A stretch of 64,000 nucleotides of DNA from Georgenia subflava. GTDB taxonomy: Bacteria > Actinomycetota > Actinomycetes > Actinomycetales > Actinomycetaceae. This document shows, piece by piece, positions 52,051 through 63,554 of the stretch. The translations under genes were made by a program, and so were the position numbers. Position 1 is the first letter of the stretch, and each line of letters begins with the position of its first letter. The notes under the pieces are model-generated. The model was not told the DNA's origin. It worked only from the letters and a program-made list of their open reading frames with translations, and ran no database searches. The stretch covers positions 1 through 64,000 of the forward strand of contig NZ_VUKD01000007.1 of the NCBI RefSeq assembly GCF_009193155.1, given 5' to 3'.

Positions 52051-52596
52051 ATGAGTGCAGCGCAGACCGCCGGGGGATCCGAGCCCCACCGGTCGGCCGC
52101 GCCCAGGGACGAGGTCGACCGGATCGTCGATGCGTGGCAGCGCGAGCGCCCGGACCTCCAGCCGCTGCCGCTGCACGTGTTCTCCCGGGTCTCCCGCCTG
52201 GCCCGGCACCTGGACCTCACGCGACGCTCCGCATTCGCCGAGCACGGCGTCGAGGCGTGGGAGTTCGACGTGCTGTCGGCGCTGCGCCGCGCCGGGGAGC
52301 CCTACGAGCTCACACCCGGCCGGCTCATCGCCGAGACCCTGGTCTCCTCCGGCACGATGACGAACCGGATCGACCGGATGGTCGCGCACGGCCTTGTCGT
52401 CCGCTCGGCGGACGCCACCGACCGCCGGGTGGTGAAGGTGCGCCTGACACCGGTGGGCAAGGCACGGGTGGACGCGGCGATGTCCGCGCTGCTGGACTCC
52501 GAGCGCGAGCTGCTCTCGGCGCTCCCGGAGGCCGAGCTGGCCCGGCTGCGGGACTCGCTGCGCACGTTGCTCCTGCCGTTCGACGACAGGGCCTGA
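52051..52596 (+). CDS. MarR-family transcriptional regulator
   Basis: The product is 181 aa. The winged helix is clear: EFDVLSALRRAGEPYELTPGRLIAETLVSSGTMTNRIDRM (about 72-111), followed by the wing DATDRRVVKVRLTPVG. The first 45 residues are a longer than usual N-terminal arm. No ribosome site is evident, and the operator-like palindrome covers the expected promoter end, so autoregulation on a short or leaderless message is likely. It follows the NatAB-like pair by 56 bp and converges on the ABC-F gene. Confidence 0.93.
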   Translation: MSAAQTAGGSEPHRSAAPRDEVDRIVDAWQRERPDLQPLPLHVFSRVSRLARHLDLTRRSAFAEHGVEAWEFDVLSALRRAGEPYELTPGRLIAETLVSSGTMTNRIDRMVAHGLVVRSADATDRRVVKVRLTPVGKARVDAAMSALLDSERELLSALPEAELARLRDSLRTLLLPFDDRA

Positions 52597-52657
52597 CGGT
52601 CCACCACGGACGCACTGCCGGATGACAACGGCCGCTCCGGTGCTTCGCGGTCGCCGG

Positions 52658-54613
<1,956 letters not shown>

Positions 54614-54712
54614 TAGCGCGCTCCGGCGGGAGACTGGCGGCGGGACAGGGACGGACGGTGCACGTCCCCAGTCTCTCAGGAGCACCCGTCCGGCACAGAA
54701 TCGGGCCGGACG

Positions 54713-55654
54713 TCAGCGGCGCACGAGCTCGCCGAGGACCTCGGCGTCCCGGTCGAGCAGGGTCAGCACCCTGCCGTCGAACGTGGCGCTCCGGGCGGTG
54801 GCGATCCAGCTCGGGACCGGTGCGCCCTCGCACCAGATGAGGGTCATCGGACCGGCGGTCGTCAGCAGAGCACCGGAGTCGTCCGCCGACCACCGGCCGC
54901 CCGCGGTGTTGCAGCCGTCCGACCCCACCCAGGTCCCGTCCGCGGCGAGCTCGAGGTACGGCGACGTCGGAGCCGACTCGGTCGGCACCCACGCCCCGAC
55001 GAGGTCCGCCGCCGTCGCCGGCGGAAGACCGCCGGGCAGCGGCTCGGGCAGGCGGAGACGGTCACGCTGGTCGTCGGTGATCTCGGGCGGCTCGGCGTAG
55101 AACTCCGCGGCGGTGTCGATCGGTTCCGGGGCGCCGTCGATGGTCAGGGTCGCCACGGTGCCGCCGGTGCGGTCGATGAGCTCCCAGCCACCCTCAGCGG
55201 GACGGTACCCGGTGACCTGCTCCAGCCACGGGACGTCGAACCCGTCGTCGAGACAGCCGCCGCTGCCGCCGTGGATAGCGGCCAGGAACAGTGTGGAGGT
55301 CGCGGCCCAGCTGCCGTCGATCATCCCGCAGTCGCGCCAGAGCTGGAGTGCTCCGACGTCGATCCGCAGCCACGTCTCAGGCTGCTCGGTCGCCACGCCG
55401 CCCACGCGCCAGAGGTTCACCAGGCCCAGCGGGCCCGCCGAGGTGGCGCCGTCGCCGGACGGCGCCGAGTCCTCGGTGGTCCCGTCGTCGCCGGACGGCG
55501 TCGAGTCCGGACGGGGCGACTCGCCGTCGTTGCCAGGACCAGGGGACGCCGAGCTGCTCGGCGCCGCACCGGCGCACCCGCTCAGGAGCGCGGCGCCGAG
55601 CAGAACGACGCCGAGCGTCCTCCAGACGCCGAGCTTCCGGCTCCGCCGATGCAT
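54713..55654 (-). CDS. Putative lipoprotein with META/HslJ-like domain
   Basis: The product is 313 aa. A lipobox LLSGC puts the lipidated cysteine at residue 27 after a basic, hydrophobic signal peptide. A Ser/Asp/Gly-rich linker follows (about 30-75). Residues about 80-200 are a domain of unknown type with paired cysteines. Residues about 215-313 match META/HslJ domains: LVGAWVPTE, LELAADGTWVGSDGCNTAGGRW and WIATARSATFDGRVLTLLD. META proteins are small outer-surface or periplasmic beta proteins linked to stress or protease inhibition in some bacteria. It sits between ispE and the ABC-F gene on the same strand, interrupting that conserved pair. Confidence 0.88.
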   Translation of the reverse strand: MHRRSRKLGVWRTLGVVLLGAALLSGCAGAAPSSSASPGPGNDGESPRPDSTPSGDDGTTEDSAPSGDGATSAGPLGLVNLWRVGGVATEQPETWLRIDVGALQLWRDCGMIDGSWAATSTLFLAAIHGGSGGCLDDGFDVPWLEQVTGYRPAEGGWELIDRTGGTVATLTIDGAPEPIDTAAEFYAEPPEITDDQRDRLRLPEPLPGGLPPATAADLVGAWVPTESAPTSPYLELAADGTWVGSDGCNTAGGRWSADDSGALLTTAGPMTLIWCEGAPVPSWIATARSATFDGRVLTLLDRDAEVLGELVRR

Positions 55655-55756
55655 GGCACCCCGCTCCGCAGCAGTTTCGACCTGGTGCGAGGCTATCCGG
55701 AAGTGTGGGAGGGCGGGGACGTCCGGAGTCGTCGGAGGCTGCCCGGCCCCTGAGGA

Positions 55757-56683
55757 TCAACGACGGCCGACGTGCTCCATGACGCGTGCGCCTGCCACCG
55801 GTCCGGTGACCGTGAGGATCTCTGCGGCCACGTCGGCCGCGCGCATCACGCCGGCCACCGAGTGCGCGTGCGGGCCGTCGAGCGCGAGGGCCGCCACGGT
55901 CGGGCCGGAGCCGGAGACGAGGGCAGCCAGCGCCCCGGCACGCTCGGCGGCGGCGAGCACGTCCGCCAGCTGCGGGCGCAGCTCGATCGCCGCCTCCTCG
56001 AGGTCGTTGCCGAGGGCGCGGGCCAGGATGAGCGGGTCGCCTCCGAGCAGCGCGGAGAAGACCTCCCCGCCGAGCTGCGGCAGCTCCTCGGCGTCGTCGG
56101 AAGCAAGCCCGTTCATCTCGTCCCACTGGCGGAACACCGCCGGGGTGGACAGTCCCTCGTCCTGGACGGCGAGGATCCAGTGGTACTGCCCGCGGCTCAT
56201 CACGGGCGTCAGGACGTCCCCGCGGCCGGTCCCCATCGCGGACATCCCGGTCAGCGCGAACGGGACGTCGGAACCGAGCTCGGCAGCCAGCTCGGCGAGC
56301 TCCTCACGGCCGAGCCCGGTCCCCCACAGCTGGTCGCACGCCAGGAGGGTGGCGGCGGCGTCGGCGGATCCGCCGGCCATGCCGCCGGCGACGGGGACCT
56401 GCTTGGTCAGCGTGAGTGCGGCACCGGCCTCGGTGCCCGCGGTCTCGCGCAGCAGCGCGGCGGCCCGCACGGCCAGGTTGCCCTCGTCGGTGGGCAGGTC
56501 CTCCCCGCGGCCACGGATCGTGAGCGAGATGTCGTCGGCGCGGCGGGCGACGACGTCCTCGTAGAGCGAGACCGCCTGGAAGACGGTGGCAAGAGGGTGG
56601 AAGCCGTCGTCGCGCGCCGGCCCCACGCGCAGGGCGAGGTTGATCTTGCCCGGCGCGCGGACGTGGACCTCGCTCGCGCTCAC
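55757..56683 (-). CDS. ispE: 4-diphosphocytidyl-2-C-methyl-D-erythritol kinase
   Basis: The product is 308 aa. The GTG at 56683 overlaps the ksgA stop. It phosphorylates CDP-methylerythritol in the non-mevalonate isoprenoid pathway. GHMP-kinase motifs are present: [14 protein letters not shown] (about 8-21), the ATP loop [19 protein letters not shown] (about 95-113, P-x3-GL/M-GGGSADAA form) and [12 protein letters not shown] (about 262). The adjacent ksgA gene and overlap are standard for the phylum. Confidence 0.96.
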   Translation of the reverse strand: MSASEVHVRAPGKINLALRVGPARDDGFHPLATVFQAVSLYEDVVARRADDISLTIRGRGEDLPTDEGNLAVRAAALLRETAGTEAGAALTLTKQVPVAGGMAGGSADAAATLLACDQLWGTGLGREELAELAAELGSDVPFALTGMSAMGTGRGDVLTPVMSRGQYHWILAVQDEGLSTPAVFRQWDEMNGLASDDAEELPQLGGEVFSALLGGDPLILARALGNDLEEAAIELRPQLADVLAAAERAGALAALVSGSGPTVAALALDGPHAHSVAGVMRAADVAAEILTVTGPVAGARVMEHVGRR

Positions 56684-57645
56684 CTGGCCAGCGTGCCAGA
56701 GGTGGTGGTGCCCCCGCCCGTCGGGCGGTGCTCGGCGATCCGGGCGAAGTCCGTGATCGCCAGACGTTCCCCGCGCAGCGTCGGGTCGATGCCGGCGGCA
56801 CGAAGAGCCTCCTCGGCGCGGACCGGTGAGCCCGCCCAGCCGGCCAGGGCGGCGCGCAACGTCTTGCGCCGCTGGGCGAAGGCCGCGTCGACGACGGCGA
56901 AGACCTCCTCGCGGGTGGCGGTGGTGGGCGGAGGCTCGCGGCGGGTCAGCCGCACGAGGGCCGAGTCGACGTTCGGGACCGGCCAGAACACCGAGCGCGC
57001 GATCGTGCCTGCCCGGGCGGCATCGGCGTACCACGCGGCCTTCGCGGAGGGCACGCCGTAGGTGCGCGACCCGGGTGGGGCGGCGATCCGGTCGGCCACC
57101 TCTGCCTGCACCATGACGAGCACCTGCGTCAGGCTCGGCAGGTTCTCCAGGAGGGTGAGCAGCACCGGCACGGCGACGTTGTAGGGCAGGTTTGCAACCA
57201 GCTTGGAGGGTTCGACGACGCCGTCGGTGGTTGCGACGGGGACCGGGAGGTGGTCGGGACCGGCGACGCTCATCGCGTCGGCCTGGAGGACGGCGAGCCG
57301 CGGCGCGGCGTCGGGCATCCGCCGTGCGACGGTTGCCGGCAGCGCCTCGGCGAGCGGCGGGTCGATCTCCACGGCGACCACGCGTGCACCGGTCTCGAGG
57401 AGGGCGAGGGTGAGCGACCCGAGGCCGGGGCCCACCTCGAGCACGACGTCGCCGGCGTCGACGCCTGCCGAGCGCACGATCCGGCGGACCGTCCCTGCGT
57501 CGTGGACGAAGTTCTGACCGAGGGTCTTGGTGGGACGCACCCCCAGCGCCTCGGAGATCCGGCGCACGTCCGCCGCGCCGAGCAGCCCGGTTCCGGTGGC
57601 GGACCCCTCGTGCCCGGAGGGACGGGGTTCGGGGTTGTCGATCAC
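56680..57645 (-). CDS. rsmA: 16S rRNA adenine dimethyltransferase KsgA/RsmA
   Basis: The product is 321 aa from the GTG at 57645. A longer start at 57687 (335 aa) cannot be excluded, as neither has a strong ribosome site. It dimethylates two adenines near the 3' end of 16S rRNA. Signatures: [16 protein letters not shown], motif [28 protein letters not shown], and the catalytic motif [13 protein letters not shown]. The C-terminal helical domain carries [12 protein letters not shown]. It overlaps ispE by 4 bp and follows the rpfB terminator. Confidence 0.96.
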   Translation of the reverse strand: MIDNPEPRPSGHEGSATGTGLLGAADVRRISEALGVRPTKTLGQNFVHDAGTVRRIVRSAGVDAGDVVLEVGPGLGSLTLALLETGARVVAVEIDPPLAEALPATVARRMPDAAPRLAVLQADAMSVAGPDHLPVPVATTDGVVEPSKLVANLPYNVAVPVLLTLLENLPSLTQVLVMVQAEVADRIAAPPGSRTYGVPSAKAAWYADAARAGTIARSVFWPVPNVDSALVRLTRREPPPTTATREEVFAVVDAAFAQRRKTLRAALAGWAGSPVRAEEALRAAGIDPTLRGERLAITDFARIAEHRPTGGGTTTSGTLAR

Positions 57646-57695
57646 CTCGGCGAGTTTAGTTCCAGACCTGAGAGTGACCGCACTCACCGAACCGG

Positions 57696-57729
57696 CACGG
57701 CGCCCCGACCCGGAGGGTGGGGCGCCGTG
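57696..57729 (-). terminator. Terminator after rpfB
   Basis: CACGGCGCCCC and GGGGCGCCGTG pair perfectly, and an inner ACCC/GGGT pair extends the stem past a bulged G. It lies 45 nt after the rpfB stop and before ksgA. Confidence 0.8.
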
Positions 57730-57773
57730 TCAGTGCGGATCGCCGGGAGCTGTCCCTGCAGCAGCGCCGAAGG

Positions 57774-59006
57774 TCAGCGCAGGCCGAGTTGAGCCGAGCA
57801 GGCGGGCCACTGGCCCCAGCCCGAGCGCGCCTGCAGCATCTGGGCACGCTGGGTCTGCTCGGCGGGCGACGCCTGGGACGGCAGGCCGGTGCCCCCGACG
57901 GACTGCCAGGTGCCGACCGAGAACTGGTACAGCCCGTGGTAGAGCCCGTTCGAGCTCACGATGGTCGGGTTGCCTCCGGACTCGCACTGGGCCAGCGCGG
58001 CCCAGACGCCACCGCTCGGCGCGGCCGGCGCGGGAGCCGGCGCGGGAGCCGGAGCCGGGGCGGAGCCGCCGCTCGGGGCAGGGGCGACCGGGGCCGGCTC
58101 GGGAGCCGGACGCTCCTTTGTGCCGACCGCGACAACCCGGTCCACGGCCTCGGTGGTGACCTCCTCGCTGCGCAGCGTGGACGTCACCTCCTCGCCGTCG
58201 ACGGTGATGGTGTCGAAGATGCGGGTCAGCTCGCCGGGCTTGCCCTCCTGGACGACCTCGGTCTCCCCGACGTACAGCGAGGAGTCCGCGCGCTCGACGG
58301 TGGTGAAGTCGACCGCCTCGGTCTCGGCGCGCTCGGCACCGGCCACCCGGGTGACGACGACCTGGACGGTGCCGTCGTCGGCCGAACCGACCTCGACGCG
58401 GTCGGTTCGAGCGAGCTCGACGCCGGCGGCCTCGAGGGCGTCATCGACGTACGCGGTGCCCCCGAGCCCGACGCGGGTGGTCTCGCCGTCGGCGACGACG
58501 TCCACCTCGCCGTCGATCACGAGCGGCAGGTTCTGGGCGGTGCGGTCGAGCGAACGGGACGCGACGCTCACCGAGCGGCCGGACTCGAAGAGGCTGGAGA
58601 CGAGCGCGCTCTGGGTCAGCGCCGTCGTCCAGACGACCTGCGGCTCGCCGTTGATGTCGACGGTGACCTGTCGCGCGGTGCGCACGACGACGTCCGTGCC
58701 GTCCGCCAGAGCAGAGTCGGGTCCGGGGGCGAGCAGGTCACGCTCGGAGATCTCGATGCCCTGCTCGGCGAGCAGCCCCTCGACGGAGCCGGCGAACGTG
58801 CTCACGGTGTGGCTCTGGCCGTCGATCTCGAGGTCCACGCTCTTGTGGGCGCTGGCAGCGACCGCTGTGCCGGCTACGAGCACGGGCGCGACGGCCAGTG
58901 CGAGCCAGCGGAGGCGACGCCTCTTCGGCGTCGGGGTCTCGTCCGCGGCGGCGGAGCTCTGGAGGTAGGGGTTCGTGGTGGTGTGGAGGGGGTTGTGCGC
59001 GCTCAC
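57774..59006 (-). CDS. rpfB: Resuscitation-promoting factor RpfB
   Basis: The product is 410 aa from a GTG at 59006 with GAAGGA upstream. It is a cell-wall lytic transglycosylase that helps dormant cells regrow. Order: one membrane helix (about 29-49), three DUF348 domains (about 50-219), a G5 domain (about 222-294, ending STLRSEEVTTEAV), an Ala-Pro linker, then the C-terminal Rpf catalytic fold (about 335-410). The catalytic Glu lies in LAQCESGGNP (near 342), followed by GLYHGLYQFSVGTW. This is the standard RpfB build and genomic place, upstream of ksgA. A palindrome 172 nt upstream is shared with the next Rpf-like gene. Confidence 0.95.
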   Translation of the reverse strand: MSAHNPLHTTTNPYLQSSAAADETPTPKRRRLRWLALAVAPVLVAGTAVAASAHKSVDLEIDGQSHTVSTFAGSVEGLLAEQGIEISERDLLAPGPDSALADGTDVVVRTARQVTVDINGEPQVVWTTALTQSALVSSLFESGRSVSVASRSLDRTAQNLPLVIDGEVDVVADGETTRVGLGGTAYVDDALEAAGVELARTDRVEVGSADDGTVQVVVTRVAGAERAETEAVDFTTVERADSSLYVGETEVVQEGKPGELTRIFDTITVDGEEVTSTLRSEEVTTEAVDRVVAVGTKERPAPEPAPVAPAPSGGSAPAPAPAPAPAPAAPSGGVWAALAQCESGGNPTIVSSNGLYHGLYQFSVGTWQSVGGTGLPSQASPAEQTQRAQMLQARSGWGQWPACSAQLGLR

Positions 59007-59177
59007 GAGGGTCCTTCTCTCGTGCTGTCCGGGCACAGAGCGGTGTCGAGGCGGGCGACGAGGAACTTCTCGCGGCGATCGCGCCGGTGGGCGCGTCTCG
59101 ACGGTCGGTCTGATCCGGCTGTCAGGCGGGCGAGGTGCGCCCGCGAGTTGGCCCATCGGTCGCGGGCCTGGACGACT

Positions 59178-59194
59178 GTAACCGATTCGTTATC
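59178..59194 (-). promoter_or_regulatory. Shared Rpf operator-like motif, copy 1
   Basis: GTAACCGATTCGTTATC, an imperfect GTAAC-N6-GTTAC palindrome, is near-identical to the motif upstream of the second Rpf-type gene. In corynebacteria MtrA controls rpf and other wall-hydrolase genes, so MtrA is a candidate binder; that link is inference. Confidence 0.55.
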
Positions 59195-59310
59195 TAGCGG
59201 TCTACATGACCCGGGCCACACGCCACCGCCGGATTCCGGCCGAAACTCGGGGTCGGCCGGGGGCCCGGGAACAGCGCGAGGCGGACCCTGCACCGCCCAC
59301 CACGCGGCCG

Positions 59311-59367
59311 CCGAGAACGTCCGCACCGTTCGAACGGACGCACGAAGGACGCTCAGGACGTTCTCGG
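59311..59367 (-). terminator. Nested inverted repeat, possible terminator
   Basis: Outer arms CCGAGAACGTCC and GGACGTTCTCGG (59311-59322 and 59356-59367) are perfect complements. They enclose the perfect palindrome CCGTTCGAACGG (59326-59337). It lies 60 nt after the stop of the second Rpf-type gene, so termination is the simplest role. Confidence 0.55.
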
Positions 59368-59426
59368 AGACGGCGGGGGCGGGGCGACCGACGGGGGCCG
59401 GCGACCAGCACGGGTGGACGCTCGGC

Positions 59427-60578
59427 TCAGTACCAGCCGACGCTCTGGGAGTGGCCCCAGGCGCCGCACGGGGTGCCGTAGCGCCCGGCGATGTAGTTCA
59501 GGCCCCAGGTGATCTGGGTCGCCGGGTTGGTGAGGTAGTCCGCGCCCACGCTGGCCATCTTCGAGGCCGGCAGGGATTGCGGGATGCCGTAGGCGCCGGA
59601 GCTGGGGTTCTTCGCGTACGGGTTCCACTGCGACTCGCGCGTCCAGAGGGCGTCGAGGCACTGGAACTGGTCGGCGCCCCAGCCGCGGGCGGCGGCCATG
59701 TCGCGACCGAGCGCACGCGGGTCGCCCGAGTACGCCGGGGCGGGCTCGGCCGCCGCGGCGGCGGGAGCCTCCGCCGCCGGCGCCGGGGCAGGGGCGGGTG
59801 TCGGCGCCTTCGTCCCGACCAGGACGACCTCGTCGACCTTCGTGCTGGCGACGACGGAGGCGACGACCTCGCGGGAGACCTCCTCGCCGCCGGCGGAGAC
59901 GACGCGGTAGGTGGTGGTGGCGACGCCGTTCACGCCCTCGGTCTCGACGACGCGCTCACCCTCGGCGAGCGTGTCGTCCTCCTTCTCCACGGTGGCGAAC
60001 TCGTCGACGGTCTCCTCCGTGACGTGCTCGCTCGTCGCGCGCAGCACCTCGACGGTCTCGCCCCCGGGCACGGCGTCGTGCAGCGGGGCGCTGACGACGT
60101 CGTCCGGGCCGAGGACGATGCCCGCCTCGGCGAGAGCCTCTGCCAGGGTCGCGGCCGTCGTCGTGATCTCTCGGGTCTCGCCGTCGACCTCGACGGTGAG
60201 GTGGACGGCGCCGTCGGCCTCGAGCGCCAGGCGCCCGGCGATCTGGGACCGCGACGCGGCGTCGCCGTCACGCAGGGCGAGGGTGCCCGCCTCGACGGCG
60301 GCCATGTCGACGGAGTCGGTGACGCCCGGCTGGGCACCACCCTGGGCGACGGCGAAGGCGCCGGTGCCGAGCAGCACCGCGCCGAGCACGCCGCCACGCA
60401 GGACGTGCACCGCCGGCCTGGGCAGGCCGGACGCACCGGGCCGTGCGCCCGCGGTGGCCTCGGCCTGCTGCTGGGCCCGCAGTGCGCGTCGGGTGCCCGG
60501 GGCGGGCTCGCCGGAGGCGGGAGTGGGCGTGCTGTCGGACGCGGACGCAGCGAAGCGTCCGGCTGTGTGTCGAGCCAC
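59427..60578 (-). CDS. DUF348/G5 protein with transglycosylase-like C-terminus
   Basis: The product is 383 aa from a GTG at 60578. One membrane helix lies near 58-78. A single DUF348 domain (about 118-160), a G5 domain (about 179-254) and an Ala/Pro linker follow. The C-terminal domain (about 296-383) is of the SLT/Apf type rather than Rpf: LDALWTRESQWNPYAKNP, with Glu near 314, then SGAYGIPQSLPASKM and QITWGLNYIAGRYG. It is probably anchored outside the membrane and cleaves peptidoglycan glycan strands. It is a tandem relative of rpfB with a different catalytic head and a shared operator, which suggests joint control during regrowth. Confidence 0.9.
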   Translation of the reverse strand: MARHTAGRFAASASDSTPTPASGEPAPGTRRALRAQQQAEATAGARPGASGLPRPAVHVLRGGVLGAVLLGTGAFAVAQGGAQPGVTDSVDMAAVEAGTLALRDGDAASRSQIAGRLALEADGAVHLTVEVDGETREITTTAATLAEALAEAGIVLGPDDVVSAPLHDAVPGGETVEVLRATSEHVTEETVDEFATVEKEDDTLAEGERVVETEGVNGVATTTYRVVSAGGEEVSREVVASVVASTKVDEVVLVGTKAPTPAPAPAPAAEAPAAAAAEPAPAYSGDPRALGRDMAAARGWGADQFQCLDALWTRESQWNPYAKNPSSGAYGIPQSLPASKMASVGADYLTNPATQITWGLNYIAGRYGTPCGAWGHSQSVGWY

Positions 60579-60622
60579 GGAGGGATGTCCTGTCTGGAGG
60601 GGAGACGGGTCCGGCGTCGACC

Positions 60623-60639
60623 GTAACCGATTTGTTACC
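60623..60639 (-). promoter_or_regulatory. Shared Rpf operator-like motif, copy 2
   Basis: GTAACCGATTTGTTACC lies 45 nt upstream of the GTG of the second Rpf-type gene. It is the more complete copy of the palindrome, GTAAC-N6-GTTAC. Confidence 0.55.
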
Positions 60640-60733
60640 TGGTGCAAAGTCGAGGCTGACGATCTGTGGACGGGTGGTTGGTCACAGCAGCGCCGCCGGG
60701 CCGGCGCGCTGGCCGGCTGCCGTCGAGCCGTCC

Positions 60734-61675
60734 CTACCAGGTGCCGTAGACGGCGTCGGTGTTCGCGGTCAGCCGCTCGCACGTCTGCGCGAGCCCGAGC
60801 CCGAGCTGCTCCGCGACGGTGCGCACGGTGATCGGCATGACGTACGGGGCGTTCGGGTGCCCGCGGTACGGCGCCGGCGTGAGGTAGGGGGCGTCGGTCT
60901 CGACGAGGACGAGCTCGGGCGGCAGCGCGCGGAGGGCGGCGCGGAGCGGGTCGTTGCTCTTGAACGTGACCGGCCCGGCGAAGGAGGCGTACCAGCCGTG
61001 CTCGGCGCAGGTGCGGGCGAGGTCGACGTCGCCGGAGAAGCAGTGGAAGACGGTGCGTTCGGGTGCGCCGTCGGCCAGCAGGACGTCGACGACCTCGGCG
61101 TGGGCCTCGCGGTCGTGGATCTGCAGCGGCTTGCCGAGCTCCTTCGCCAGCGCGATGTGCTCGCGGAAGGCACGCAGCTGGTGCGCCCGGCCCTCCTCTC
61201 CGGTGCGGAAGAAGTCCAGCCCCGACTCCCCCACCGCGACCACCCGCACGTCCCGGGCGAGCTCGGCGACGGCGGCGATCGCCTCGTCCAGGCTCAGCTC
61301 GTGGTGGTCGCGCACCGCGGGGTCGAGGCCGTCGGGCGCGACCTCACGGACGCCGGCGTGCAGCGGCGCCTCGTTGGGGTGGATCGCGAGCGCAGCGGCC
61401 ACCTCGGGGTGCGCGTGCGCGAGGTCCACCGACCCCTGCAGCGACGGCACGTCGCAGCCGACCGTGAGGACCCGCGCCACGCCGGTCGCGGCGGCGCGGG
61501 CGAGCTGCTGGGCCGTGCTCAACGGCGCCTCGCCGGGCGGCAGGGCGACGTCGAGCTCGTCGACGGGGGCGCCGTCGTCGTCGAGGACCGGCAGGTGGGC
61601 GTGGTTGTCGACGACCGGCACCGGGAGCGGCTCGGGAGCCTCGGGCCAGCCGCGGTGCTTCTTCTTGCTGCTCAC
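60734..61675 (-). CDS. tatD: TatD-family metal-dependent hydrolase
   Basis: The product is 313 aa from a GTG at 61675. It has the amidohydrolase-like TIM barrel with metal ligands readable as VDNHAHL (HxH near 24-26), VAVGESGLDFF (Glu), QIHDREA (His), FHCFSGD (His) and VETDAPYLTP (Asp). TatD proteins are DNases/RNases acting in DNA repair or RNA quality control. The gene starts 12 nt after the metG stop, the usual metG-tatD operon. The N-terminus carries a short basic stretch (MSSKKKHRG) common in actinobacterial forms. Confidence 0.95.
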   Translation of the reverse strand: MSSKKKHRGWPEAPEPLPVPVVDNHAHLPVLDDDGAPVDELDVALPPGEAPLSTAQQLARAAATGVARVLTVGCDVPSLQGSVDLAHAHPEVAAALAIHPNEAPLHAGVREVAPDGLDPAVRDHHELSLDEAIAAVAELARDVRVVAVGESGLDFFRTGEEGRAHQLRAFREHIALAKELGKPLQIHDREAHAEVVDVLLADGAPERTVFHCFSGDVDLARTCAEHGWYASFAGPVTFKSNDPLRAALRALPPELVLVETDAPYLTPAPYRGHPNAPYVMPITVRTVAEQLGLGLAQTCERLTANTDAVYGTW

Positions 61676-61687
61676 GTCGGGGCCGGC

Positions 61688-63487
61688 TCAGCTCTCGCGC
61701 AGGCGGGCGAGCTCGGCCTCGACGATCTCCTCGTCGAGCTTGGTGAACACCGGGCTGGGCTTGGCCACCGGGGTGCCGGGCACCACCGGGCGCGGCCCCC
61801 ACGCGGCCATGGTCTCGCCGACGCGGTAGTCGCCCGTGATCACCGGGTACGGGTCGCCGCCGTCGAGGTCCTCGACCTCCTCGATCCGGGGCATCGGCGC
61901 GATGGTCGCCGTGCCGCCGAGGACCTTCTCGACGTCGTTGGCCGAGTGCGGCAGGAAGGGGCTGAGCATGACGTTGAGGTCCGACACGGCCTGGGCGAGC
62001 GTGTGCAGCACCGTCGCCAGGCGCGTGCGCTGCTCGGGCGCCTTGAGCTTGAAGGGCTCGGTACGGGTGACGTAGGTGTTCGCCTCGCCGACCAGGCGCA
62101 TCGCCTCGGCGAGCGCCGCACGCTGGCGGTGGTGGGCGATGAGGTCACCCACCGAGGCGAAGCCGCCGCGGACCTGCTCCAGCAGCGCGGTGTCGATCAC
62201 CTCGGGCTCGCCCGGCGTCGGGATCTCGCCGAAGTTCTTCGCGATCATCGAAGCGGTGCGGTTGACGAGGTTGCCCCAGCCGGCGACGAGCTCGCCGTTG
62301 GTGCGGCGCACGAACTCCGACCAGGTGAAGTCGGCGTCCTGGGTCTCCGGGCCGGCGGCGGAGATGAAGTACCGCAGCGCGTCGGGCTGGTAGCGCTCGA
62401 GGACGTCCCGGACGTAGATGACGACGCCGCGCGAGGAGGAGAACTGCTTGCCCTCCATGGTGAGGAACTCGCTCGAGACCACCTCGGTGGGCAGGTTGAG
62501 CGTGCCGTACGTGCCGGGCGCTCCCCCGCTGTCGCCCTCGCCGTTGTGGCCGAGGAGCTCGGCGGGCCAGATCTGGGAGTGGAAGACGATGTTGTCCTTG
62601 CCCATGAAGTAGTAGGACAGCGCCTCCGGGTCGTTCCACCAGGCCCGCCAGGCCTCGGGGTCGCCGGTGCGCCGCGCCCACTCGATCGAGGCGGAGAGGT
62701 AGCCGACGACGGCGTCGAACCAGACGTAGAGCCGCTTGGTGGGCTGGTCCTCCCAGCCGGGGACCGGGATGCCCCAGTCGATGTCGCGCGTCATGGCGCG
62801 CGGGCGGATCTCCTCCAGGATGTGCTGGCTGAACCGGATGACGTTGGGCCGCCAGGTGCCGGAGGCGGCCCGGTCGTCCAGCCACTTGCCCAGCGAGCCG
62901 GCGAGCGCGGGCAGGTCGAGGAAGTAGTGCTCGGTCTCGACGAACTCCGGGGTCTCGCCGTTGATCTTGGACCGCGGGTCGATGAGGTCCGTGGGGTCGA
63001 GCTGGTTGCCGCAGTTGTCGCACTGGTCGCCGCGGGCGTCGCCGTACCCGCAGATGGGACAGGTGCCCTCGATGTAGCGGTCGGGCAGCGTGCGCCCGGT
63101 GGAGGGGCTGATGGCGGACTGGGTGGTGCGCTCGACCATGTAGCCGTTGTCGCGCACGGTGCGGAACATCTCCTGCACGACGGCGTAGTGGTTGCCGGTC
63201 GTGGTGCGGGTGAAGAGGTCGTAGCTCAGGCCCAGGGCGACGAGGTCCTCGACGATGACCCGGTTGTTGAGGTCCGCGAACTCCTTGGCGCTGACCCCCG
63301 CGGCGTCGGCCGCCACGAGGATCGGCGTCCCGTGCTCGTCCGTCCCCGAGACCATCAGCACCTCGTGCCCGGCCATGCGCATGTAGCGGGAGAAGACGTC
63401 GGAGGGGACGCCGAAGCCGGCGACGTGGCCGATGTGGCGCGGGCCGTTGGCGTACGGCCAGGCCACGGCGGAGAGGATGCGGGTCAT
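61688..63487 (-). CDS. metG: Methionyl-tRNA synthetase
   Basis: The product is 599 aa. It charges tRNA-Met for initiation and elongation. The class I signature HIGH is exact (RHIGHVAG, 18-21). The KMSKS loop is KQFSSSRG near 350, the form seen in this bacterial MetG subgroup. A four-cysteine zinc knuckle (CPICG and CDNCG) lies near 143-160. The anticodon-binding domain has [11 protein letters not shown] near 420. No C-terminal dimerisation (tRBD) extension is present. It is first in the metG-tatD operon. Confidence 0.97.
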   Translation of the reverse strand: MTRILSAVAWPYANGPRHIGHVAGFGVPSDVFSRYMRMAGHEVLMVSGTDEHGTPILVAADAAGVSAKEFADLNNRVIVEDLVALGLSYDLFTRTTTGNHYAVVQEMFRTVRDNGYMVERTTQSAISPSTGRTLPDRYIEGTCPICGYGDARGDQCDNCGNQLDPTDLIDPRSKINGETPEFVETEHYFLDLPALAGSLGKWLDDRAASGTWRPNVIRFSQHILEEIRPRAMTRDIDWGIPVPGWEDQPTKRLYVWFDAVVGYLSASIEWARRTGDPEAWRAWWNDPEALSYYFMGKDNIVFHSQIWPAELLGHNGEGDSGGAPGTYGTLNLPTEVVSSEFLTMEGKQFSSSRGVVIYVRDVLERYQPDALRYFISAAGPETQDADFTWSEFVRRTNGELVAGWGNLVNRTASMIAKNFGEIPTPGEPEVIDTALLEQVRGGFASVGDLIAHHRQRAALAEAMRLVGEANTYVTRTEPFKLKAPEQRTRLATVLHTLAQAVSDLNVMLSPFLPHSANDVEKVLGGTATIAPMPRIEEVEDLDGGDPYPVITGDYRVGETMAAWGPRPVVPGTPVAKPSPVFTKLDEEIVEAELARLRES

Positions 63488-63554
63488 GCGGGCCAGCCTA
63501 GTTGGCGGCTCCCGGCAGCCCGCACGACGGCGGCGCGCGCCGGCGCCTGCTCCC

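Larger units (their letters stand above)
59007..59426. other. Intergenic region between the two Rpf-type genes
   Basis: There are 420 bp without a gene, holding the rpfB control region and the end of the upstream transcript. They contain the operator-like palindrome at 59178-59194 and the nested inverted repeat at 59311-59367. No c-di-AMP riboswitch-like core was recognised. Confidence 0.5.

Noticed and set aside
59007-59426. Possible c-di-AMP (ydaO) riboswitch upstream of rpfB
   Set aside because: Such elements precede many actinobacterial rpf genes, but the conserved core was not found here.
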